This document shows, piece by piece, positions 1 through 5,097 of a stretch of 5,940 nucleotides of DNA. The notes under the pieces were generated by a model. The model worked only from the letters and a program-made list of their open reading frames with translations, was not told the origin of the DNA and did not search any database. The translations under genes and the position numbers were made by a program. The first letter of the stretch is position 1; each line of letters begins with the position of its first letter. The stretch spans positions 1 to 5,940 of the forward strand of contig WRCL01000132.1 in the NCBI GenBank assembly GCA_009783975.1, read 5' to 3'. Source of the stretch: Micrococcales bacterium (lineage in GTDB: Bacteria; Actinomycetota; Actinomycetes; Actinomycetales; Cellulomonadaceae).

Positions 1-866
1 CCACCGCACGTGGCCAGGTCGCCGCGCCGGTGACGATGGTCGGGTTCGACGCGCACGCCGTCGCAATGGCCGTGCACCGGGCGCTGGGGCTGTCGACCAC
101 CTGGGACGACCACGAGTTCGAGGTGCTGCACCCCGGGCCGTTGCCGCCAGCCATGCACGTGGCGCTGGACCAGGTCCTCACCGAAGAGCTCGGCGAAGGA
201 CGGCGCGGCCCGACGCTACGGTTCTGGGAGTGGACCGAACCTGCGACCGTCATCGGCTCGTTCCAGTCCCTGGCCAACGAGGTGGACCTCGACGCTGCTG
301 GACGTCTTGGTGTCACGGTCGTGCGCAGGATCTCCGGCGGTGGGGCGATGTTCATGGAGGCGGGCAACTGCGTGACGTTCTCCCTGGTGGTCCCTGCGTC
401 GCTGGTCGACGGCATGAGCTTTGAGTCCTCGTACGCCTTCCTCAACGCCTGGGTCGTCGACGCCCTGGCGGACGTGGGTGTCACCGCGTTCACCACGGGG
501 ATCAACGACATCTCCTCCTCGGCGGGCAAGCTCGCTGGCTCAGCACAAAAACGCCTCGCGTCCGGTGCGGTGCTGCACCACGTGACCATGGCCTACGACA
601 TCGACGCCGACAAGATGATGCAGGTGCTGCGCATCGGCCGCGAGAAAGTCTCCGACAAAGGCACCCGCTCGGCGAACAAACGCGTCGACCCGGTCCGCTC
701 GCAGACCCAGCTACCCCGCGCCGACGTCGTCGCCGCGTTCAAGGCCCACTTCGACACCCGCTACCGCACCCGCCCGGGCACCCTGCTCCCCGCCGAGCTC
801 GCCCGCGCCGCCGACCTGGTCACCACCAAGTTCACCAACCCGTCGTGGACCGCCCGCGTCCCATGA
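1..866 (+). CDS. lplA: Lipoate-protein ligase family protein (5' end outside window)
   Basis: This is a lipoate-protein ligase A family enzyme, which attaches lipoate (or transfers an octanoyl/lipoyl group) to a lysine of the lipoyl domains of 2-oxoacid dehydrogenases and glycine cleavage H protein in the cytosol. Numbering from the GTG at 30, the catalytic fold runs from about residue 40 to 235. It shows the RRISGGG loop (residues 99-105), the NDI...GKLAGSAQKR segment holding the family's catalytic lysine (from about residue 158), and the late RVDPVRSQTQLPR motif. The frame is open from base 3, no ribosome binding site precedes the GTG at 30, and as I recall actinobacterial relatives carry an extra N-terminal domain of roughly 90 residues. 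The true start is therefore probably left of the window. The stop is TGA at 864-866. The gene stands alone on its strand and is followed by a hairpin and a decayed copy of itself. Ligase versus octanoyl- or amido-transferase activity cannot be told from sequence. Confidence 0.92.
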   Translation, partial: TARGQVAAPVTMVGFDAHAVAMAVHRALGLSTTWDDHEFEVLHPGPLPPAMHVALDQVLTEELGEGRRGPTLRFWEWTEPATVIGSFQSLANEVDLDAAGRLGVTVVRRISGGGAMFMEAGNCVTFSLVVPASLVDGMSFESSYAFLNAWVVDALADVGVTAFTTGINDISSSAGKLAGSAQKRLASGAVLHHVTMAYDIDADKMMQVLRIGREKVSDKGTRSANKRVDPVRSQTQLPRADVVAAFKAHFDTRYRTRPGTLLPAELARAADLVTTKFTNPSWTARVP

Positions 867-969
867 CTGCATTGAGTACGCCGAGCCGGGTTTGCTTGTC
901 CCGATCGCTGAGCGCGTCGTCGTTGTCGAGGCTCGCGCGGTGGTGGTCGAGGTCACTCGAGGGAAGAAC

Positions 970-1011
970 GAAAGCCGGGGGGCCCGCATACACGAACCAC
1001 GCCCGGCCTTC
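970..1011 (+). terminator. Hairpin terminator after the lipoate ligase gene
   Basis: The arms GAAAGCCGGG (970-979) and CCCGGCCTTC (1002-1011) pair at 9 of 10 positions around a loop of about 22 bases. The hairpin lies about 100 bases after the ligase stop. No clear T-run follows (CTCCTCC), as is common for terminators in GC-rich actinobacteria. The left arm and loop recur at 2292-2317. Bases 867-969, between the stop and this hairpin, hold nothing I can name. Confidence 0.6.
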
Positions 1012-1029
1012 TCCTCCGGCAGGGACTCA

Positions 1030-1450
1030 GATGGACTGAGGTTGTCTCCCGAAGATCGCCACCCAGTATTGCAGGTCGTCCAACGCCCGCCGAGCGGCGG
1101 CCTGCAGCCCCACCTGAGCCTGCTTCGTGCGCTTGCTGTCCAAGCGCACCTGCGTGCTCAGGCCGCGAACGGCCCGAGTTCTCCTCACGCCGTGGCTCGG
1201 GCGGATGACGCTGTACGGCGGGCTCGTGCTGCGGTGCCGAAGAACAGCCATCTGGACCGCTAGGTCACGAACCCTCGCGTCCGGCCGGAGCCATGAAGAG
1301 CCCGGATGCCGCCATCTCGTCACACGGCGGCGCCGACCCCGATGATGCCGTCGATGGCCAGATGCAGGTCAGTCATGGCCGAACATGGCGTGGCGACACA
1401 CGTGTTGACCAAGTGCGCTCTGAGACCCAGCTTCCCCGCGTCGCCGAGCT
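1030..1450 (+). pseudogene. Decayed second copy of the lipoate ligase gene
   Basis: This stretch is collinear with the intact ligase gene upstream but has no continuous frame. Bases 1396-1440 match 676-720 at 36 of 45 positions without a gap; translated, RVDQVRSETQLPR faces RVDPVRSQTQLPR. Weaker collinear matches precede it. VVQRPPSGG at 1075 faces VVRRISGGG at 318. GAGTTCTCCTCACGCC at 1176 faces GAGTCCTCGTACGCC at 423. CTCGCGTCCGG at 1274 faces 555, and ATGCAGGT at 1362 faces 618. The offset stays between about 719 and 757 bases. The remnant uses three frames in turn: one until the TAG at 1261, a second around 1271-1290, a third from about 1311. Several indels and at least one stop kill it. 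The lysine motif region is not recognisable. The boundaries are approximate: the similarity fades before 1075 and after 1450. Nothing else is visible in 1012-1509. Confidence 0.72.
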
Positions 1451-1509
1451 ACGCGCTGCGACCCAGTCTGGGCCGCCTGAGTTCCGTGGCGGGCTTGGCG
1501 TCGCGCGGA

Positions 1510-2205
1510 CTACCGGTGGACTGGGCAGTACATGATGTGCAGGTCGTTGCCCCAGTAGCCGTCCTCAGAGCCGATCTCTGCGCAGCAGTGGGTGCCTGGG
1601 CGTGCCGCCATGTCGGCAGGGCAGTCCTCGACGAGGTGTCGGAGCGCGTCCGACGCCATGGTGAAGGCGGGGCGGGACCCAACGATGAACAGGGTCTCCG
1701 CTGCGGTGGTGAACCTCAAGGTGTCGCGAGTGGTCGCACGTGCGGGACCAGGGGGACGGTGCCGGCGGCGGGCGTGGTGCTGTGCGTTGGCGTGGTCGGC
1801 GGGGGTGATGGTGGGAAACGGCGATCGTGGGAGCTCGACGGTGTGTGCAGCGGCGCTCGAGCGGGCTCTGGCGCGCACCTGCGTCCACGCCGATGTGGGG
1901 AACCCGAGGCTGTGGTGCTCGAGGACGAGGTCGAGCCGGCGTCCGCGCCGGCTCTCGCACGTGCAGGTGCTTGTGCGTACTGGCAACCAGACCAGTGTCC
2001 GCGGTGACCTCGTCGCCACCCACCACGCGCAGACAAAGTCGAGCGCGGCAGCCTTGTCGACGACCATCGTCGCCCCTCCGTGCCACGGTTCGTCGTACAC
2101 CGGTGCGTGCACGGGTGGCCGCGCTGGCCGGAGCACCCTGTACTCCTTGCCGCCAACCCTGACCGTGCTGGTCAGTACCCGCCATGTGCGTCGGTCGAGC
2201 CTCAC
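1510..2205 (-). CDS. Hypothetical protein, 231 aa, His/Cys-rich C-terminus
   Basis: I do not recognise this protein. The frame opens with GTG at 2205 and closes with TAG at 1510. Codon choice is normal for a GC-rich genome and the composition is globular at both ends: residues 10-75 contain V/W/Y-rich strand-like segments (RVGGKEYRVLRP, then VVDKAAALDFVCAWWVA), and residues 163-195 look like alternating strand and helix. The centre, about 112-160, is rich in Ala, Arg, His and Pro and may be a disordered linker or a frame-damaged section. The last 26 residues carry H206, C207, C208, then C227-P-V-H230, with C195 not far before, a spacing that could bind a metal. There is no signal peptide or membrane helix. 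The ribosome site is poor (GGTGAG three bases before the GTG). It sits downstream of, and on the same strand as, the 152-aa gene, 141 bases away. Confidence 0.6.
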   Translation of the reverse strand: MRLDRRTWRVLTSTVRVGGKEYRVLRPARPPVHAPVYDEPWHGGATMVVDKAAALDFVCAWWVATRSPRTLVWLPVRTSTCTCESRRGRRLDLVLEHHSLGFPTSAWTQVRARARSSAAAHTVELPRSPFPTITPADHANAQHHARRRHRPPGPARATTRDTLRFTTAAETLFIVGSRPAFTMASDALRHLVEDCPADMAARPGTHCCAEIGSEDGYWGNDLHIMYCPVHR

Positions 2206-2291
2206 TGTCTCACCACGCCAGATATTGTCGCGTCTCGGGCCGGCCGCGCCAAGGCATTTCCTGCTGGTCTTCGGCGGCGCGAGGAAAGCAC

Positions 2292-2317
2292 GAAGGCCGG
2301 GCGCGGATACACGAACC
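2292..2317 (+). repeat. Partial direct copy of the ligase terminator element
   Basis: GAAGGCCGGG at 2292-2301 and ATACACGAACC at 2307-2317 repeat, in the same order and orientation, the left arm (9 of 10 bases) and part of the loop (11 of 11) of the hairpin at 970-1011. The right arm is absent: after GAACC the sequence departs (TGACTACACGG), so the copy cannot form the same strong hairpin. It lies between two minus-strand genes (intergenic 2206-2346), where no other element is visible. Confidence 0.55.
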
Positions 2318-2346
2318 TGACTACACGGCCCACTATCGTCCAGAGT

Positions 2347-2805
2347 TCAGAGGTCCATCTTCTCCCAACTCAGCCCGGCGTCCCAGCCTGGGTCGCCGCA
2401 CACCCACCCCCACAGGTGGCCAACCACCTCGGTTGCGTCGGTGATCTCGGTGGAGTAGTGGAGGTCCACGTCGCCGTCCTGGTACTCGAGCGTGAATGTA
2501 CCGTCGTCCACCCATTCTTGCTGGGGGCGGCGCCACCATGCCAGAGCACGTGCCGTCCACCTCGACGAAGCCTCGGATCCTTCAGCGGGGACTTGCTTGT
2601 AGTTTCCGCGGAAGCATTGCGCGAACACCAGCTCGCGGCGATTCAGGATCAGCCACGGATTTGGGCCAGTGAGGCTCTGGACCAGCTCGTCGAGGCGCTC
2701 CCGGGTCACAGGTCCTTCCACCTGGCCGTCGTTGCCGGTGACGAGATGGATCGGCGGCGGCGGGCTCACGGGCTTGTCTGCGTCGTGCTCAGGCAGGTCG
2801 ACCAA
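2347..2805 (-). CDS. Hypothetical protein, 152 aa, small acidic Trp-rich
   Basis: I cannot assign a function. The frame is clearly coding: good third-position bias and a balanced, acidic, soluble composition. The layout is a polar Pro-rich start (residues 1-19), a strand and helix around 20-47 (TRERLDELVQSLTG), strands around 50-66, a W-rich linker (83-99), then GTFTLEYQDGDVDLHY, a helix (123-136) and a closing DPGWDAGLSWEKM segment. A C-terminus of the type EY.DG...HY...T.D...V...L.GW...PGW....W is, as I recall, common in small actinobacterial orphan proteins, some of which resemble immunity proteins; that is a guess. The start is uncertain: TTG at 2805 lies close to GAAGAG, GTG at 2769 is the next choice, and the frame has no ATG before the conserved part. 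The stop is TGA at 2347-2349. No toxin-like partner is evident beside it. Confidence 0.72.
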   Translation of the reverse strand: MVDLPEHDADKPVSPPPPIHLVTGNDGQVEGPVTRERLDELVQSLTGPNPWLILNRRELVFAQCFRGNYKQVPAEGSEASSRWTARALAWWRRPQQEWVDDGTFTLEYQDGDVDLHYSTEITDATEVVGHLWGWVCGDPGWDAGLSWEKMDL

Positions 2806-2863
2806 GATCTCTTCGTTCTGGTCACCCGAGGCCTGTTCGAGTCCTACGCATGTGCAGTCTGAC

Positions 2864-2893
2864 CAGTCTTGGAGGCCGAGCTCGGCTCGACTG
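2864..2893 (-). terminator. Hairpin downstream of yggS
   Basis: Read on the minus strand, CAGTC (2893-2889) pairs with GACTG (2868-2864). Between them GAGCCG pairs with CGGCCTC around an AGCT loop, with one bulged C and a CAA bulge. The core is a perfect 12-base palindrome, GCCGAGCTCGGC, at 2875-2886. It starts about 38 bases past the yggS stop, a suitable place to end the transporter-yggS transcript. There is no T-run. The intergenic stretch 2806-2930 holds nothing else I can support. Confidence 0.35.
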
Positions 2894-2930
2894 ACACGTC
2901 CTGTGGCTTACTGCTGGCGGATCGGCAGGC

Positions 2931-3629
2931 TCACGTTGAGCGGGCGCCGAACACTGCTGTGCCGACGCGGACGATGGTGGCGCCCTCGGCGACGGCGAGT
3001 TCGAGGTCGGAGGTCATGCCCATGGACAAGGCGGTCGCAGTTGTCAGGCCGTTGGTGACGGCGGTGTCGCGGATGGTGCGCAACATGGCGAAACCGGTGC
3101 GGACCAGCGTCTGGTCGTCGCTGTGGGCGCCGATCGTCATAAAACCGGCCAGGTGCAGGCCAGGGAGCGCGGCGACGTGCTGGGCCAGGGGGAGGGCGTC
3201 GTCGGGGGTGACGCCGTTCTTGGTCTGCTCGGCTGAGACGTTGACCTGGACCATGACATCCAGGGTGCGGCCGGGGCCGACCCGGGCCGACAAGGCGTCG
3301 GCGAGGCGGGCTGAGGCGACTGACTCCACGCAGGTGACCCAGCGCAGGGCGGCGTTGACCTTGTTCGACTGCAACGGGCCGATGAGGTGGGTGGGTGTGG
3401 GCAGGTCGGCCAGGGCGGGGCCTTTGGTGACGAGCTCTTGGACGCGGTTCTCCCCGCGCAGCACCGTCGCGGCACCGGGGGTGGTGAGCACGGCGCGGAT
3501 CGTCGCCGCGTCGTGGGTCTTGGTCGCCAGCAAGATGGTGACCTCAGCCGGGTCGCGGCCACAGGCGTGGGCGGCGTCGGCCACCCGGGCCTGGACGGCT
3601 GCGAGCCGGTCGGCGTACACGTTCTGCAC
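2931..3629 (-). CDS. yggS: YggS family pyridoxal phosphate homeostasis protein
   Basis: This is a PLP-binding protein of the YggS/PROSC (YBL036C) family. Members are single-domain alanine-racemase-like TIM barrels that hold PLP on a lysine, have no known enzymatic turnover, and buffer free vitamin B6 and amino-acid pools. The 232-aa length is full for the family. Landmarks in order: GRDPAEVTILLATKT with the PLP lysine at K37; GENRVQE (59-65); HLIGPLQSNK (81-90); the VQVNVSAEQTKNG barrel strand (127-139); GFMTIG (162-167); and the phosphate-binding end LSMGMTSD...EGATIVRVGTAVFG (201-228). The start is GTG at 3629. A nearby ATG at 3634 is out of frame, and the ribosome site is not obvious. The gene begins 39 bases after the transporter gene on the same strand and is probably its second operon member. 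In many actinobacteria the gene sits by ftsZ in the division cluster; here it does not. Confidence 0.95.
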   Translation of the reverse strand: MQNVYADRLAAVQARVADAAHACGRDPAEVTILLATKTHDAATIRAVLTTPGAATVLRGENRVQELVTKGPALADLPTPTHLIGPLQSNKVNAALRWVTCVESVASARLADALSARVGPGRTLDVMVQVNVSAEQTKNGVTPDDALPLAQHVAALPGLHLAGFMTIGAHSDDQTLVRTGFAMLRTIRDTAVTNGLTTATALSMGMTSDLELAVAEGATIVRVGTAVFGARST

Positions 3630-3668
3630 GCCATGACCGTACCGGCAGTGTGACCGTGGAGGCGAGGG

Positions 3669-4256
3669 TCAGACGGCGACGCCGATCGCTGACCCGATAC
3701 CGAAGGTGACGAGCATCGCCAAGGTGCCTCCGATGACCACGCGGCGGACCGCCGGACGCACCGGGGCGCCTGAGACGCGGGCGCTGAGCCACCCCAGGCC
3801 GAACAAGGCGGCGGCCACAGCGACGAAGGTCGCCAGGTCGCGGCGCGCACCCCACCAGGGGGCGACGACGACGAGCGCAGGGATGATGCCCCCGGCGAGG
3901 AACGACAAGAACGAGGCGACCGCGGCGTGCCCGGGGCTGGTCAGCTCGATCCGGGCGACGTCTTCGTCGCTGGCGCCTTTTGCCTGGGCGTGCGCTCGGG
4001 CGACAAGCTCTGCGTCGCGCTGGCTGGAGACCGAGACGTACTCCCCGGCGGCCATGGCCATCGCCCCGGCGGACAGCACAGCCGTCGCGGCGATGAGGAC
4101 CGAGCGGGTGTCGCCTTCGGCGGTCGCACCGACGACCCCGAGGACCGCCGCAGACACCGAGACGATCCCGTCGTTGGCGCCGAGGACTGCTGCACGCAGC
4201 CAGTTCAGCCGTGATGCGGACAGCGGTGTTGCCTGTGCCGTCTGGGGCGTTGCCAT
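3669..4256 (-). CDS. VIT1/CCC1 family iron/manganese transporter, short loop
   Basis: This is an integral membrane protein of the VIT1/CCC1/nodulin-21-like family, which moves Fe2+ or Mn2+ out of the cytosol, usually in exchange for protons. Five membrane spans are visible, at about residues 21-43, 52-72, 112-133, 140-160 and 171-192. Family signatures are clear: LGANDGIVS with D29 in the first span, and AMAAGEYVSVSSQRD with M68 and E72 ending the second. The loop between spans two and three is only about 40 residues (VARAHAQAKGASDEDVARIELTSP), whereas many bacterial members have roughly 65-80 there, including a Glu-rich helical metal-binding domain. At 195 aa it is correspondingly short. The start is ATG at 4256, with GGAGGGG 13 bases upstream, a long gap; stops close the frame behind it. 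Iron boxes precede it and yggS follows. Export of iron or manganese is inferred from family and context. Confidence 0.9.
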   Translation of the reverse strand: MATPQTAQATPLSASRLNWLRAAVLGANDGIVSVSAAVLGVVGATAEGDTRSVLIAATAVLSAGAMAMAAGEYVSVSSQRDAELVARAHAQAKGASDEDVARIELTSPGHAAVASFLSFLAGGIIPALVVVAPWWGARRDLATFVAVAAALFGLGWLSARVSGAPVRPAVRRVVIGGTLAMLVTFGIGSAIGVAV

Positions 4257-4289
4257 GCGCTCACACTAACCCCTCCGATGGCGAATGTC

Positions 4290-4318
4290 ATCTAAGTTAG
4301 CCCGCCTGACCTGCGCAA
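4290..4318 (-). promoter_or_regulatory. Predicted sigma-70-type promoter of the VIT-family gene
   Basis: Read on the minus strand, TTGCGC (4318-4313) and TTAGAT (4295-4290) are separated by exactly 17 bases. A start of transcription near 4283 would leave a leader of about 27 bases that includes GGAGGGG at 4276-4270. The weaker iron box overlaps this promoter, and the best one lies just upstream of its -35. Confidence 0.45.
4292..4310. promoter_or_regulatory. Weak DtxR/IdeR-type iron box (half-site)
   Basis: CTAAGTTAGCCCGCCTGAC matches the DtxR-type consensus TWAGGTTAGSCTAACCTWA at 11 of 19 positions. Nearly all matches are in one half (on the minus strand GGCTAACTTAG). It overlaps the -10 and spacer of the predicted VIT-gene promoter and is centred about 29 bases from the strong box. 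Confidence 0.35.
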
Positions 4319-4320
4319 AC

Positions 4321-4339
4321 ATAGGTTAGGCTTTCCTAT
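4321..4339. promoter_or_regulatory. DtxR/IdeR-type iron box
   Basis: ATAGGTTAGGCTTTCCTAT is a 19-base interrupted palindrome matching the DtxR/IdeR consensus TWAGGTTAGSCTAACCTWA at 15 of 19 positions, with complete ATAGG/CCTAT outer arms. DtxR-family regulators bind such sites when loaded with Fe2+ (or Mn2+). It sits between divergent genes: just upstream of the predicted -35 of the VIT-family gene, a position suited to activation, and 5' of the DUF3017 gene. Confidence 0.75.
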
Positions 4340-4351
4340 CGTCACAATATG

Positions 4352-4370
4352 TTAGGTGAGCCTTGGCTTG
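4352..4370. promoter_or_regulatory. Third possible DtxR/IdeR-type box
   Basis: TTAGGTGAGCCTTGGCTTG matches the degenerate consensus at 14 of 19 positions, with a perfect left half (TTAGG followed by T.AGCCT) and a poor right half. Its centre is about 31 bases from the strong box. It lies on the DUF3017 side of the region. Confidence 0.4.
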
Positions 4371-4456
4371 GTTTTGCACCGTTTGGCCTCCCGTGCCGGC
4401 TGCGCCAGACGAGGGCACAGTGCGCTTGGCGCCGCCAGCGCAGTACGCTCGTTGAC

Positions 4457-4461
4457 GGAGG
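4457..4461 (+). promoter_or_regulatory. Ribosome binding site fixing the DUF3017 start
   Basis: GGAGG lies eight bases before the ATG at 4470. The same frame is open further upstream, with a possible start at 4356, but that choice would overlap the third iron box, lacks such a site, and adds an Arg/Ala-rich stretch unlike the family. Confidence 0.8.
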
Positions 4462-4469
4462 CCGGCAAC

Positions 4470-4934
4470 ATGTCGGGACGCGGTGACGACGAGGTTGGGA
4501 CCACAGTGCTGACCAACGGGGTACCAGACGGGGTTCCGGACGGGGCGCCGCTGCACTGGCCCGCGTCTGACAGCGCCCCGCGGCACCGCGCAGCGACCGG
4601 TGAGGTGCCCGTCGTGCGGCCTGCGGCGACCAAGATGCCCAGGCACCGGGCCCTGGTCGGGGCCGCAGAACGCCACGCGACGGCGTGGGCGATGGCGTGG
4701 GTCGTCATCCCGCTCGTCGGTGTCGTTGTCGTCGCGGCTGTCGGTGCTGCGACCACAGCACGTGTCGGGGCGATCGCGCTGGCGGTGCTGCTCGTGGGTT
4801 GCGCTGCGGCCCGGATGCTGTCGCAGCCGGGTCCGGCGGGGCTCACGGTGCGCTCACGCAGGACCGACGTCCTGGTCCTGGGGCTGTTAGCCCTCGCGCT
4901 GGGGGTGGTCGCGACGCAGTTGCCTGCGTTGTGA
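4470..4934 (+). CDS. DUF3017 domain membrane protein
   Basis: This is a 154-aa membrane protein matching the actinobacterial DUF3017 family, whose biochemical role is unknown. A hydrophilic N-terminal tail of about 70 residues, including a small [11 protein letters not shown] repeat, precedes three membrane spans at about 72-93, 96-116 and 132-150. Between spans two and three lies the family-like segment [25 protein letters not shown], with a small positively charged loop (RSRR). The start at 4470 is set by GGAGG eight bases upstream; the stop is TGA at 4932-4934. As I recall, the family is often found near folD and TCA-cycle dehydrogenase genes in actinobacteria; here the isocitrate dehydrogenase gene follows 163 bases later on the same strand, separated by a hairpin and its own promoter. 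Whether iron controls it through the boxes upstream is open. Confidence 0.82.
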   Translation: MSGRGDDEVGTTVLTNGVPDGVPDGAPLHWPASDSAPRHRAATGEVPVVRPAATKMPRHRALVGAAERHATAWAMAWVVIPLVGVVVVAAVGAATTARVGAIALAVLLVGCAAARMLSQPGPAGLTVRSRRTDVLVLGLLALALGVVATQLPAL

Positions 4935-4977
4935 CTGTGCCGGCCCCTGCCCGGGGTGTGATGATGGCAGGCACAGT
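4934..4977 (+). terminator. Nested inverted repeat after the DUF3017 gene
   Basis: ACTGTGCC (4934-4941) and GGCACAGT (4970-4977) are perfect 8-base arms. Inside them CCCC (4944-4947) pairs with GGGG (4953-4956) around TGCCC. The outer arm begins on the last base of the stop codon. No T-run follows. A terminator between the DUF3017 and isocitrate dehydrogenase genes is the simplest reading. Confidence 0.5.
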
Positions 4978-5014
4978 GTCGGCATGTCGACGCACCGACG
5001 ATTCTCGAAAGTCT

Positions 5015-5026
5015 CTCGATATCGAG
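5015..5026. promoter_or_regulatory. Palindromic operator candidate before icd
   Basis: CTCGATATCGAG is a perfect 12-base palindrome about 72 bases upstream of the icd start. It touches TAATCT (5027-5032), a plausible -10; the -35 (TTCTCG, 5002-5007, 19 bases away) is weak. Binding here would block RNA polymerase. From memory, the MarR-family regulator TamR of Streptomyces binds palindromes of this general kind before TCA-cycle genes, but I cannot confirm the match. Confidence 0.45.
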
Positions 5027-5097
5027 TAATCTCTGTGCCGGGCACCCCGCGCCTCCAGCGCCGCCCCGTGCCCCAAGCGAGGAGAGGTAGGCCTGGT

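Noticed and set aside
867..969. Repeated GTCGAG/GTCGTC words after the ligase stop, resembling dispersed intergenic repeats
   Set aside because: The words are short and irregular, with no clear inverted or direct unit.
892..1263. A plus-strand open frame of 123 codons following the ligase gene
   Set aside because: It runs through the terminator hairpin and into the ligase remnant, of which it is one broken frame. It is not an independent gene.
1027..1323. A minus-strand open frame of 98 codons ending YWVAIFGRQPQSI
   Set aside because: It is antisense to the ligase remnant, has no recognisable domain or ribosome site, and is Arg/Ser-rich as expected of a chance frame in GC-rich DNA. The collinear match of the plus strand to the intact ligase explains this interval better.
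1457..1486. Short similarity (about 18 of 20 bases, then TGAGTT after a gap) to the sense strand of the 3' end of the 152-aa gene
   Set aside because: A match this short is expected by chance when all positions of a GC-rich window are compared, and the surrounding sequence does not support it.
970..2317. A mobile element bounded by the two terminator-like repeats
   Set aside because: No transposase, no terminal inverted repeats and no target-site duplication can be seen. The repeats are better read as terminator copies.
3137..3850. Long minus-strand frame of 237 codons spanning the transporter-yggS junction
   Set aside because: It is a shadow frame: Pro/Ser/Arg-rich translation without domains, overlapping two well-recognised genes in other frames.
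4356..4469. Upstream extension of the DUF3017 gene from 4356
   Set aside because: It lacks a ribosome site, encodes an Arg/Ala-rich stretch, and overlaps the third iron box. GGAGG before 4470 gives a better start.
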